A stretch of DNA of 64,000 bases from Neoechinorhynchus agilis (taxonomy: Eukaryota; Acanthocephala), in contig CM121342.1 in the NCBI GenBank assembly GCA_051530055.1, positions 2,232,001-2,296,000 on the forward strand, given 5' to 3'. A program made the translations under genes and the position numbers. Under the pieces are notes generated by a model. It saw only the letters and a list, made by a program, of their open reading frames with translations, had not been told where the DNA came from and did not search any database. How positions within the stretch are numbered: the first letter of the stretch is position 1; each line of letters begins with the position of its first letter. Of the stretch, positions 53,588 through 64,000 are shown piece after piece.

Positions 53588-54319
53588 TCATTGATTTCCT
53601 TGAACCTCAATAGCCGGCGTAACAGTGTGTTTGGCAAACATCGCCGGTGGATCTTTGTTTATGTATTCGACGATAGCAGATTGTACGTGCCTCGCGTTTT
53701 CGCCACATTGTTCAATAAGCTCAAAATAGGCGTTCACGCTCACGTGATTGGTCGAAAGTCCATTTGTATCAAAACACGCAGAAGCTATCGGCAGTGGTGA
53801 TAACTTATCTTTGAAATTCGTACTGAACACTGCAACCATTGTTGTGCCATTGCGCTCCGCATCACCGGAAAAAAACGAAAATTTTAAAGGTAAAGCAGCA
53901 CTAATGAGGGCCATATAAACGGCGTTCAATGCGATGTTAATACAGAAGCCGTAATGGATTCTTCGGCACTTAGTGCCGGCATCTCCATTTGAGGAAATAT
54001 CTTCTAAATGTTGTACAGTTATGACATATTTCAATTCGGTTTGAGAAGTATCTTCAATCATTATAGAAGAGGACAAACACGAGATTATCATCTGTTCAAT
54101 TATTTTAGAGAATCTTTTTGATTCATCGACGTTTCCATTTGTATCATCGAATGAATTTCCAAATGAATGAGAACAAATAATAAGATCGCGGGGTCCAGAT
54201 CGACGTTGACCTGATACAGCCAAGGCTGCGATGACCGATTGCTCGACTCCGTTTTTGTCGAAAGCGCTCAGTCGACACGATCCCAACGACCGGCTAATAC
54301 AGTTAAATTCAACTTTCAT
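53588..54319 (-). CDS. RNase PH-like exosome subunit, probably RRP46/EXOSC5
   Basis: The six RNase PH-like subunits form the inactive ring of the RNA exosome. The 243-aa frame starts KVEFNCISRSLGSCRLSAFD, resembling the start of the RRP46 fold. It continues FSKIIEQMIISCLSSSIMIE and then YVITVQHLEDISSNGD and CINIALNAVYMALISAALPL, the strand-helix pair (..V.Q.L.D.G...C..NA...AL.DA..P) typical of the family. No phosphorolytic active-site residues are obvious, as expected of a ring subunit. A CTATAG acceptor lies immediately before the ATG and a GTGAG donor about 43 bp further upstream, so a 5' exon or 5'-UTR intron is likely. EXOSC6/MTR3 is the main alternative. Confidence 0.6.
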   Translation of the reverse strand: MKVEFNCISRSLGSCRLSAFDKNGVEQSVIAALAVSGQRRSGPRDLIICSHSFGNSFDDTNGNVDESKRFSKIIEQMIISCLSSSIMIEDTSQTELKYVITVQHLEDISSNGDAGTKCRRIHYGFCINIALNAVYMALISAALPLKFSFFSGDAERNGTTMVAVFSTNFKDKLSPLPIASACFDTNGLSTNHVSVNAYFELIEQCGENARHVQSAIVEYINKDPPAMFAKHTVTPAIEVQGNQ

Positions 54320-54970
54320 CTATAGAAAAAATCAATAATTTTATTGCTTAATAAAAGTCTCACCTAGCAGAGAATAATATACGAAAATTCTTTAAAATGA
54401 ATAGGGGAAACTCCAGCATTTTATTTCACAAAATTAAGAGGATCTTTAATAAAGCTTCTTAGACCTACAGATTTTGTGAATGTTTTTATCTTTTAATAGA
54501 CTTCATAATTCAAAAGGAAGTTTGAGAGTTTATAAATATTAGATAGAAAATAAAAAGGTCTAAAATCATCAAAGATCAAAGGGGACATTTTGGAGGGTCG
54601 TTCGCATTGACCGCAAAGAAATTATACAGTATTTTGAAGAAAATGTCGAAAATGACATTTTTATCGCAAATAATTTTAATAACTGTTAGGATCTATATCA
54701 CTATTTCGCTACAGGCCACTTTCCAGAGTTTAGATTCAAATCTCACTGATGCGTTTTTAATAAAGATGAAAGTGCGCATTCACCAACAAAAAGATCCGAT
54801 TTTAAATGCTCTTAAAAGTGAAAATTGAGGATTAATCCCATTGACTTTTTAGTTCACAAATAGCGTTAAGTTTGTGCGAACTTCTTTCGTGTAATCGATC
54901 GTATACCTCTTTTAGGATAATGGAGGGCAAACCGTTAAAATTGATTTTTTTGTGTTTTCTTGATTTTTAA
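54320..54970. other. No gene confirmed
   Basis: AT-rich sequence. A 73-codon plus-strand frame at 54,607 (hydrophobic start, lysine-rich end) has no recognised relative and uses a TTG start. Confidence 0.3.
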
Positions 54971-54974
54971 TCTT

Positions 54975-55275
54975 ATTAACTTTTTTTACGGAAGCATCCT
55001 TTTATAGAGATTGCTAATCTCATTTTGTCGTTCCTCGAACGCTTGCTGCGTCGCCTCTTTGGATCGCGGAGCTGATCCTCTCGACGAGGAAGCAAAAATA
55101 AATTTTGTTTGAAAGCAACTCTTTTATTTAAACACACAACAACAAAACGTTTAAACAATCACCACCCCCCCCCTCAGTGGTCGCGACCACACTCGCTGCG
55201 TTTCCTCTTTGTATCGCGACCACACAGTGTTTTGGTGTAGGAAGACATCAGCTCTTGTAGATTTTAATTAGGATT
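54975..55275 (-). pseudogene. Two LINE-B 3' tail fragments
   Basis: On the minus strand ISSAIQRGDAASVRGTT (about 55,020-55,080) and, separated by a C-run and 5'-shifted, TRADVFLHQN and VAIQRGNAASVVATT (about 55,180-55,260) both match the C-terminal QRGNAASV motif of LINE-B. They are very short, 5'-truncated copies next to each other. The second has a frame change between HQN and VAIQ. Confidence 0.65.
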
Positions 55276-57023
55276 GGACGGGCGAAGAATTAGGTCGGCC
55301 ACTCTTCGCATGCGGAATCAGTTACATTTGGCCATGAGTTTTTAAATGATAAAATGTTCATTTTTTCCAATTCGATTTGTTTGTGGTTTATGGTCGATTT
55401 TAATTATTTTTCTCAAATTATCGCAAAAATAATGCTTGCAACAAAGGTCACAGTTCAGGTATTTGCAAGGTGAATTATTATTGGCCACCTTAGTAAGTTG
55501 AGAGAAAATCGGCATGCATAATGAATTCTTCGTTTGGACAATGTTTCGGAAAAAAGCATAAATTAAGCGCACTGCAGGTTTTTAATTATTAGAACAAAAT
55601 TTTGAGCTTGCATTACATTCTAAAGCTCGATTTTTGTGTTTAAAAATTACCCGCGTTAAATTCTTCAAAAAATACGCAGCGGCACAATACAGTTGTCGAT
55701 TTTTCTGGAACCAACAAAAAAATACGCGATTCCGCTTTAACAGAAACAAATTTCAATCTCTTAAGCATCACTTATTTCGTCCTTTGAAAAACAAGATTTA
55801 TAAAAATGGTAATTATAAGTCAATCATAACATTTAAAAAAAGATGACGAGAAATATGCCAAGAACTTTGTTCTGCAAGTATCGTGCATTATGTGAAATTA
55901 GGAATTAAATTCGTCCCATGGTTTTTGATAGTTATAGAAATCCAAACCCCAATAATAAAGAAATAAGCCGAAATGTATTCTAAAGTCATTATTGATTTTT
56001 TTCGCCATTGAAATCTTTGATACCTTTCTTAAAGTATTGCGTATTCGATTGAGCAAAGTTCTTCGAGTATTTGGGATCATCCCAAAACGTCGACCAATTT
56101 TCTGAGCGCAATATATGCCCCATTATAATAGTCAATTCCTTTTGCACCCATTAGATGAAAATCGTAGTTACATTTTGGGCGACTGTGCGTCCATCTCTAC
56201 CAAGCTTATATTCTTTAATCTCTAGCCAATTATCATTGAACGTCATGAATCCCCCCATTTTAATTTTTAAACCTTTTGAATGGACTTCCATTGAACATAA
56301 TACATTTATGCCTCATAATACGAAATAATGCGGGTCAGTAGAGCTTTCATTTTTCCGAAACTAGTATCATTATTGACACTTTTGATGTTAAAATTGTGAC
56401 GCTGACAAATAATAATGAATTGTTGAATTGATTCGAACGGCCGGTTTGCTTCGCCTTGGCTCTCCAATTTGAAATTCAAACAATAACAATTTTCTTCTCC
56501 AAATACTGGGGAGCAAAAAAGTTGCGATTTTACATAAGGAGAAGGGAACGGCGTGTTCGCTAATAATGATGCGAGGGAGAGTTCTGGACGTCAACTCGAC
56601 AAAACCCCAGAACTGCTCAATAGACGGGACGAACCTTCTACTACACTTCAATTTCGCTACTCTAAAACACTTCATAACTGAATGCTCGTTTTTAGATTCC
56701 TGAGGAAGTAGTAAGACGGCGAAAGCACTCGGAAATAAAGATTTTTCTTTGCTGAAAAATCAAGTAGTATTTCACAAGATCGATAACAGTCGTGAGATGT
56801 GTGCAAAGCGAACATTGCCATATATTTTCAGCCCTATGTGTTTTCCTGATCGACGAGAGATGCGTTCGGTCAATCCCGCTTTTTAAAAATCAGAAAAATT
56901 AAGAACTTCTCATGAATCATTCAGTACGATTGCACCATTTTAAACTTTTTCGTAAATACTGGCAAACAGATCTTCATAGACCCTCAGATAAACAGTAAAT
57001 CAAAAATAAAAGTAATCGTTTCT
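55276..57023. other. No gene confirmed; one terminal-hairpin motif
   Basis: Frames of 60-95 codons occur on both strands without recognised domains. At 56,699-56,724 CCTGAGGAAG...GACGGCGAAAGC resembles the CTGAAGA...GAAA motif seen at Penelope relics. The rest appears non-coding. Confidence 0.35.
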
Positions 57024-57092
57024 ATGACAACACAATCCTCTTTAAAGCCGTACGTTGACGTGATCGAAGATGCAACCACAAGCGCTATCTGA
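57024..57092 (+). promoter_or_regulatory. Overlapping upstream ORF before the 57,070 gene
   Basis: An ATG at 57,024 opens a 22-codon frame (MTTQSSLKPYVDVIEDATTS) that ends in TGA after the start codon of the main frame and in another phase. It would dampen translation of the main ORF. Alternatively, an unseen small intron joins it to the main frame. Confidence 0.35.
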
Positions 57093-57747
57093 GTTAGATA
57101 TTTTCTCTAATGGATGGGAATGCAGGAACTGCACTAATTTATTTGAGAAGATCTTGACCTTAGAGGATAGGTTGATTACAGCTCTGTATCGATTTACGGA
57201 GGAATGCCACACTTTGATTTACTTGGAACCACGACCAACTATAGACAATAAGAAAAGAAGAAAGGTTTCAATGCGACAAGACGCAAAACTGTGTGTTGAT
57301 ACTTTAAAGTCAATGAGATTTAAGATTAAGGAATTTCATGAGACCTTATTGTACTTTAGACGAAAACGGAAACTCGTTTGGTTAACTAGCGATCCACTGT
57401 GTGAGTACAGAAATCGTCTACAAAATATTTCATCGATTTTTGAGACTCACAAAGACTATTTACTTAAAGGAATGAGCGAAGCGGAAAGAGTGAAGGACGT
57501 TTTAAAGGAATCAACTCAAGCGAAAAGTTTTAGTATATCAAAGGAAAACGAAATGGGAATTGAACAGATGAGCCGTGTTTTGACGCTTCTTGAGGGTATC
57601 CAATATTTTATCAATAATTTCATAACGATCCATAAACAATTAATCAAGGGTGTTGGTTCTAACCGATGTACGATTTTGAGTTATAAAATGGAAGATCTAT
57701 TGAAAATGCTTAGCAAATTAATAGAAGTGACTCTATTTAATCAATAG
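57070..57747 (+). CDS. Unrecognised helical protein, 225 aa
   Basis: A single uninterrupted frame from 57,070, the longest intronless unknown in the host-gene part of the window. The product is almost all charged amphipathic helix: LFEKILTLEDRLITALYRFT, LCVDTLKSMRFKIKEFHETL, FRRKRKLVWLTSDPLCEYRN and a C-terminal MEDLLKMLSKLIEVTLF. A C..C pair (WECRNCTN) lies near the N-terminus, and a basic patch KKRRKVS near residue 60 could be a nuclear localisation signal. No signal peptide or membrane segment is present. The helix-bundle look and nuclear-type signal would suit a small complex subunit, but no family was identified. An overlapping upstream ORF precedes it. Confidence 0.65.
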   Translation: MQPQALSELDIFSNGWECRNCTNLFEKILTLEDRLITALYRFTEECHTLIYLEPRPTIDNKKRRKVSMRQDAKLCVDTLKSMRFKIKEFHETLLYFRRKRKLVWLTSDPLCEYRNRLQNISSIFETHKDYLLKGMSEAERVKDVLKESTQAKSFSISKENEMGIEQMSRVLTLLEGIQYFINNFITIHKQLIKGVGSNRCTILSYKMEDLLKMLSKLIEVTLFNQ

Positions 57748-60463
57748 CTGAAGATTTTATTTATTAAACGACATCATTCTCTTATTGTTTTGGCAGAAAA
57801 ATTGTTCTAAAAGCGAAATGAAAAAATGAAATTAGCAAATAGTTTAAAATCGGTGATTAATTTGAAGTAATTAGCGTTGTCGTATAGGTAAAGAATAGCG
57901 GTGCTTGGAAAAGTTTTACGAAAACTTGCATCTGGATTACTATTTAAAGCTATTAATAATTCTAATTAGTAGTTGAAAGTTTTAGAATTCTATAATTACA
58001 ATAATTCCTATTTGTAAAATGAAGTTACATGAGTAGATGATCAGAATAATTAAGTGCTTTTTTAAATAAGGGATAGGATAACGTTTTCATTAAGAAGATA
58101 TTATCTTTCGATATTTTCATTTTATTCAATTTTTGAAGGATTATTAAATGCAATCAAGGAATTTACGTTTACAAGACAACAAATTCCATGTTAGGGAAGA
58201 CTGAGCTGCTGAATTAGCAAAAAATTATGCGTCAATTTTTGGTAACATCTTGGAGAAATTAGTGAAATCAGTATTTCAAGCATGGGTTCGTTAGAAATCG
58301 TTCTCTTGTGCTTACAGAATACATTTGCAGTTTTCTTAGCTTTACAAAAACGAAAGTTAATTAAGAAATGAAAGACAAAAAATTGTGACAATAATCAGCC
58401 GTGTAAGAGATGCTCACTTCAACACAGAATAAAGCTTTTTAGATGACTGATGAAGCTTCCTCTTTCGAAATATTTCTTAACTATAAAATACCTTTTAACC
58501 GAGAGTATCTTCACTACAATTTTAACACGATTTTATATTTTTGACATCCTGGATTAAAAAATTCACTAATTTATTTCCGATATTTCCAACATTTCCCTAA
58601 GGTTTGGTACGTTGTAATAACTTTCAAACAATGATAAACCTCGAGGAAATGTCGGAATTATCCGAGTGAATTTAAATCTGGGGTGTAGCAAAAGTACCAA
58701 AAGAAGGTATCTTTTCTGCCGATTGGGCGATACTAAAACATAAACTGATATTCTTGTTGTGCGGATCAAACTAGTCCGCACAAAAAGTATATCTTTCCAC
58801 CAGAATGTGATCTTGCATGAAATAAACTGATATCTGGATCAGCCACTCCGGTTCAATAATGATAATGTTCATATTCCGATATATATTTACAAATCAATCA
58901 CAGACTTCAGAAAGGAAATCCATCGATGTAGTCTCCTTACGATTTGTGGGATTAATATAACATTTGTTGTGTAAACTGCAAATAAATCCAAGACTGTCCA
59001 AACTTAGATAATCCTAAATTCTCCATGAGTAGCCAATCGAATTCCGAAATGATGTTTACAAATTTTCTCGATACCAAATAGGAAATATCTCATTATATTG
59101 TTGTTAATTTCAGATAATACGCCTGGACCAATATAAAAAGTAAGATATTTCAATTTCACTTAGCGATATTCACTCAGAAAATTGATTTATATTGAAAATT
59201 TTCGGCCTTTTCGTTGGCCTTCTTCAGTCAGATCTACAACTTAAAAGGAACGTTATCAATTAGTTTATCCGGTGGGACTCGTAGATTGAGTTTGTAGTCA
59301 GCTTTGTTGCCAACAAAAGTACCTGTTTGCTGGAATTTATTGATACTAAAAGACAACCTTCAACCCCTAAATTCTCGACTAAAAATGATATTTTTGATGG
59401 AGCAAAAACATCATCCTTTCCCCTGTCAATAAAATTTTCAAATGCTAAATTAATTTTTTAAGTTAACGCGATTTTGCATATACATGAAAAGAAAAAGTCA
59501 TTCTACCGTGTTCCGCTCTTGAACAATAGAACAGCATTTGATACAATGTCTTAGATGGTCGCATTCGTTCAATAAAATTAAGTACTTCGTGCGTAGGCAA
59601 TTTTAATCCACTTTTTTCTTATAATAATTTTCGAATAATCGATATATGGATTATCCACTTCGTTTAATACACACGAGAAAATTTAGCTTAGAAAAGAAAT
59701 TTCGCGAATAAAATCCATATTCACCATTTTCACTGCACAAAAAAACGTTGACCGCGATACAAAGCGGTCCTTTATATTTAAATATTCTTGTACCTAAGAA
59801 AGTTCGTCGGGATTATTCACTTCATAATCCATATTATAAATGTTCCCTTATATTTAAATCCAATTCTTTTCAGATCCGAGGACAAAGTCTATCAGGATCA
59901 TCGATTTCGTATATTATCCATGCGCAAAATTTCGGCCATACCACAAACGTTCCCCAATATTCGTAATTTTTTGATTCGGAATACAAACGTTATCTTGATT
60001 ACAGACTTCATTTTACCCGATTCCACAGTTTTAGCATGGTCAGAAAATCTCTAATCCGAAAAGATATAGATTTTGGACAAAAAAGAGGTTCATGAAACAA
60101 AATAGTCTTAATTGTAACTTTGAATTTCCATCACCTAGAATAGTCGCATCAATTTCGGACAGTTCGAAATATTAAGTTTAATAGCACGAACATCACTAAA
60201 TGCGATTTTTTTACTGAGCATTATATCGGAAAAAATTGATAATAATTAGGTCAAACTAAAAATGGGTGCGAAAGTTAATTATCTAAAGAACGAACAAACA
60301 CGTGATTCCTTTATGGCCATTTAAAATTGATTAGTAATAATAATAATAATAATTTCAAACCGGTTTATTTTCATTTAATCACGTGTTGGTTTTTAAACGA
60401 CCCCAGAGAATCACTCCAGTTTATACAAGTCGCTAGTTTCGATCAATATATTGTTTAAGGAAA
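57748..60463. other. 2.7-kb stretch without confirmed genes
   Basis: AT-rich sequence with short frames on both strands, none with recognised domains. It contains a terminal-hairpin motif at 59,200-59,227 (minus) and a short AAT microsatellite at about 60,331-60,352. Duplicated short phrases (CCTTATATTTAAAT at 59,770 and 59,846) hint at an old local repeat. Confidence 0.4.
59200..59227 (-). other. CTGAAGAA-GGCC hairpin-GAAA motif
   Basis: On the minus strand CTGAAGAA is followed by GGCC, a short loop, GGCC, then GAAAATTTTC. This is the same layout as the motif after the Penelope relic at 41,980. No GIY-YIG domain is recognisable beside it. Confidence 0.5.
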
Positions 60464-61700
60464 ATGCCAATACTAAGATCAATCCTAAATCGAATTCCTC
60501 GCATGAACTTTAAATCCTTAAAAAAGGATATAGCGCTCATTATCGACATTGACGGCGTTGTCGTCCGTGGCACCGGCAGGGTATTACCAAGAGTTAAGGA
60601 AGCATTTAAAGTAAGTAATTTTTAATTTTAATTGTATTTCATGTAAAAATTAGATCCTTGATACAAACAAAATTCCTTACTTGTTTTTAACAAACGGCGA
60701 TGAAAGGGAATGCGCAACAGCAAAAGAACTGTGTCGTTTATTGGACTGCAGAAAGGTTTGATTTAAAAGTGAACTATATTTCCAGCTAAAACATTTTAGA
60801 TTTCGCCCAAACGCGTAATCACTGCGCATTCACCCTTGAGACTTTTAGTCCCTCAGTTTGCACATAAAAGAGTTTTAGTATGCGGTCAAGGGCCGTGTCG
60901 TGATATTTTAAAAAGGTATTTCTACAAAGAATTTATATCAAATTTATCTAATGAAAATGCATTTGAATAGTTTTGGGTTTCAGAAAATTTGTTCCGTTGA
61001 CGATATAGCCAACTTATATGACAATAATGTAGCACTAACGGGCGAAGAGAAATCATTTGATATAATCAAGTGTATTTTTATGATGGGGGCGACTATTCGT
61101 TGGGAGAGGACATTGCAAGTCTTAATGGACGTAATAGTGGGAGAGGGTAATCCGTATAAATGTTTAATAGATCCTCACCCGATTCCAATTATCGCATGTG
61201 ATTGTGATCAATTATGGCAGGGAGCAGCTCCAACTCCAAGGTAAGATCACACTTTTGAGTCCATTTGAGCTGAGTTTAAAATTATTTGTCTTTAGATTCG
61301 GACATGGTATGTTTATTAAGTGTCTAAAGAAGATGCATTATTGTCATACTAACAAGGAGCTAAAAATAACCCATTGTATGGGTAAACCGTTCAGACCAAC
61401 CTACTTATTTGTTCGACGAAGATTAATTGAACAACTCGGGTGCTTGCCGAAACGACTTTTATTCATTGGGTAACTATTTCTATATTTGGATCAAATTGTG
61501 AATTCTGAAAATTTAGAGACAATCCCGATGTCGATGTCGTAGGTGCTAATAAATGGAAACACGAATTCGAGGGATCAGAAGTACAAAGTGTATTAGTCTT
61601 AACGGGAGTATACAATAAGAAAGACAAAAAATTGGAGGGAAACAAAAGACCGAGTATTATTGTAAGCGATTTGTATGAAGCATTAAATCACGTTTTATGA
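60464..61700 (+). CDS. HAD-superfamily hydrolase, HDHD5/CECR5-like, paralog 1
   Basis: This belongs to the class IIA HAD phosphatase family that includes HDHD5 (CECR5), thought to be mitochondrial; the substrate is unknown. Six exons fitted by frame: 60,464-60,610, 60,654-60,755, 60,800-60,915, 60,971-61,240, 61,296-61,469 and 61,517-61,700, giving 330 aa with introns of 43-55 bp. HAD motif I is LIIDIDGVVVRG (D28 and D30), motif II is YLFLTNGDE, then VITAHSPLRLL and VLVCGQGP. The cap part contains WERTLQVLMDVIVGEGNPYK. Motif III Lys lies in CMGKPFRP and motif IV is LFIGDNPDVDVVGAN. All catalytic residues are present. The N-terminus (MPILRSILNRIPRMNFKSLK) is basic and acid-free, as in mitochondrial presequences. 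It is followed 46 bp later by its paralog. Confidence 0.9.
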
Positions 61701-61746
61701 ATGGATTTGGGATAAATTCACCGCCTTCAGAAGATTTTAGATAAAA

Positions 61747-63417
61747 ATGTTGCGTCCATCTAAACACCTTATAAGAAAATTAAGATCACTCTCCACGGGA
61801 TATCGCCATAAAGTCGGATTTGTATTTGACATCGACGGTGTAATTACTCAAGGAGCAAACCAACTAGTCACAAAAACACAAGAGGCTTTTCAGGTACGTG
61901 AAATCATCGCTAAACTAGATGAAATCGTGAAAATTTAGATTTTAACTAACCGCAATATTCCGTACGTTTTTCTTACAAATAGTGACAATTCAGAGAGCAA
62001 TAAAGCAAGTGAACTTTCAAAAATTTTAGAGCCTCTCGTGGTAAGCTGTGCTTTCGTTAGATTTCATTTTAACCTAAGAACAATCAGATATCGACAAATC
62101 AGATAATTACAACCCATTCACCACTCAAGCTGATTTCAGAGCCGTTTACGAATAAGAAAATGCTGGCGTGTGGACAAGGTCCATATGTAAACATTGCAAG
62201 ATCGTGAGTAAAAGTTGTAGCATAGTACAAAAAATTTAAATTCGGGCTTGATTTTTTAAACTTTAAGGAAAGGATAAATTTGCAAGTAAAGAACAACTAA
62301 TACGTTTTTTGAAATGCCATTGAGATGATTCCATGGATAAGTCGTTATCTTTCAATCAGAAAAAAAATCCCATTGTATTCTTATATTATTGTAAGATTAC
62401 ATTAAAGCCTACGCCTTTCAAGAAAATAAAATTCTTGTTTTCGGAATTATTTCTCGGCACGTTAAGAAGATTTTCTATAGAAATCTAATTATAAGCTCAT
62501 TTATACTAGCATAAAAACGTAAATTTTCGCTACATATATTTATCGCCCATCGCCTTCAATTTTAGCTACACTATGCACACTAAATATTTATAACTTTAGA
62601 ATGGGATTTGAGCGTCTATGTACAGTCAAAGAAGTCCTTGCCGTTTTCCCGGAGATTGATACCATTTGTTGGACTAAAAGAGAAGCGGTGGCCGAACTCG
62701 TAGGTCTTTCTCTCGCCTTTATCAATTAGAAACAAATAAAAATTTAGCTTATGAAGAGAAAAACAAGACCGGTGTTTGAGAAGATCGATGGCGTGATATT
62801 GATGGGATCACCAAACAATTGGGAAACTTCATTACAAGTTATCATTGATGTAGTTGCAGGAAATGGCGTTCCGTTTGCTGATCACAAAGAACAAGACCAA
62901 ATCCCATTGATTTTGTGCAATCAGGATTTGGTATGGAGAAGCAGTGCTCCAAGTCCAAGGTAAAATAATTAACTGCATCCTCTAGAATATTTGCATTTTT
63001 CAGAATGGGGCACGGATCGTTTGTGGAGTGCTTGGCGCACTTGTTTGAGGAAGTTGCCCAAAGAAGCCTTATTTTCAATCACAAAATCGGGAAGCCATTT
63101 GAGCTAAGCTACAGATACACTATTCAACGATTCAGGAAAACCTTTGGAGAAGAGAACATGCCAAATGTTCTTTACTTTGTCGGGTAAACTTGATAGAATT
63201 TAATTTAGCTGTATTGTCTATTTTTAGAGACAATGTCGATGCAGATATTTTGGGAGCGAATAGATTCAAAAGCCATTCAGGGGAACTAATAGTTCAATCC
63301 GTTCTTGTACGTAGCGGAGTCTACAATCCACTTGTTCGACGGCTGGTTAAAGATGAAGAAAAACCCGATCACGAAGTTGAGAATGTATTTGATTTTCTTT
63401 TAAGAATTTTCGAGTAA
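61747..63417 (+). CDS. HAD-superfamily hydrolase, HDHD5/CECR5-like, paralog 2
   Basis: Seven exons fitted by frame: 61,747-61,893, 61,939-62,040, 62,088-62,203, 62,600-62,699, 62,748-62,959, 63,004-63,183 and 63,228-63,417, giving 348 aa. The first three exons have exactly the lengths of paralog 1 (147, 102, 116 bp). Where paralog 1 has one 270-bp exon, this gene has two, split by an extra intron. Intron 3 is 396 bp, far longer than the rest. Motifs: FVFDIDGVITQG (D28, D30), YVFLTNSDN, MLACGQGP, WETSLQVIIDVVAGNGVPFA, PRMGHGSFVECL, KIGKPFELSY and YFVGDNVDADILGAN. The N-terminus (MLRPSKHLIRKLRSLSTGYR) looks like a mitochondrial targeting peptide. The 3' end of the last exon is repeated downstream. 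Confidence 0.9.
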
Positions 63418-64000
63418 ATTTAAGCATTTGTTTTATTTAGAAGTCTTTGATTTGATGAGCCAAGTCGCAAATTTACATGAGGCTTTAAGTCTAAAAGAAA
63501 AAAAAGAATATCGTGAAACTTGGTCAGGCCAAAAAACCGGAACTAAGTTCTTCATTATGCATTTTACTAAAAAAACCTACATCACAGCCATTTTAATTTC
63601 TATATGAAAAATTTAGTCTTTTTGTTGAATGGAAAATATTAAATGACTTAGAATTCTCGAGTAACTTTAAGCATTTGTTTTATTAAGAAATTTTTATTCA
63701 ATGAGCCAAATCGCAAACTAATACGAGGCTTTACATCTAAAAGGAAAAAAAGCGTATCGTGAAACTTGGTAAAATTAAAAAACTGGAACTAGTTTCTTCA
63801 CTAAACGTTTTACTAAAGTATCTACATCACAGCCATTTAAATTTCTATAAGAAAAACTTAGTATTTTTGTTGAATGAAAAACACAACGACTTAGAATTCT
63901 CGAGTAAATTTAAGTATTCGTTTTATTTAGAAATTTTTTACAATTTCTCCGATGAACGTACTCAAAAAATCAAGTTTTTCCGATATACTCTTAACGATGA
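63405..64000. repeat. About 245-bp tandem repeat including the end of the paralog 2 gene
   Basis: Units begin GAATT(T/C)TCGAGTAA(A/C)TTTAAG at about 63,405, 63,652 and 63,894 (periods about 247 and 242 bp). The first unit starts in the last codons of the HDHD5-like gene and contains its stop codon. Units are about 85 percent alike, and the third runs past about 63,935 into different sequence or the window edge. Confidence 0.85.

Overview
The window is animal nuclear DNA. It is AT-rich, has genes with many short introns (about 45 to 60 bp, GT...AG, often ending TTTAG), AATAAA poly(A) signals, tRNA-derived SINEs, several kinds of non-LTR retrotransposon, Penelope-like elements and Ty3/gypsy fossils. 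Compact introns, a MATH-BTB gene and this mix of transposons suggest a small invertebrate, possibly a nematode or another ecdysozoan. Nothing in the sequence fixes the species.

Layout. 1-1,343 is one copy of a 1,343-bp segment that recurs almost unchanged at 22,396-23,738. From about 1.1 to 19.4 kb lies a nest built on a 1,258-bp satellite: five full monomers (6,181-12,470) plus fragments, interrupted by a 4.6-kb Jockey/I-like LINE (1,599-6,180, 10-bp target duplication) and by an R2-like, restriction-endonuclease-type LINE (LINE-B). LINE-B is itself split by about 47 tandem copies of a 92-bp repeat plus a 0.3-kb GC-rich stretch, bounded by an 11-bp direct repeat. Removing that block in thought makes the LINE-B reading frame continuous. 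19.4-22.4 kb holds a broken Cu/Zn superoxide dismutase copy and an intact PEBP-like gene. 22.4-28.0 kb repeats the duplicated segment and a satellite fragment carrying a 3.6-kb LINE-B composite with a 9-bp target duplication.

28-44 kb is mostly transposon debris around one intact four-exon Cu/Zn SOD gene (31,114-31,901): Penelope-like reverse transcriptase and GIY-YIG pieces, LINE pieces, a broken CsRn1-clade Ty3/gypsy fossil with 98-bp LTRs (32,366-36,242), a second, older gypsy-like fossil (38,319-41,092), a tRNA-SINE and a fold-back element that carries a 112-bp retroposon.

44-64 kb is richer in host genes: a MATH-BTB protein (44,499-45,734, minus), an NXF1-type mRNA export factor (48,815-50,795), a probable exosome RNase PH-like subunit (53,588-54,319, minus), an unrecognised helical 225-aa protein (57,070-57,747) and a tandem pair of HDHD5/CECR5-like HAD phosphatase genes (60,464-61,700 and 61,747-63,417). 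Between them are a 956-bp tandem duplication containing a Penelope GIY-YIG relic, two long hairpin (MITE-like) elements and LINE-B tails. The genes do not form a pathway. The main interest is nested repeat structure, above all the 92-bp array that looks inserted as a unit.
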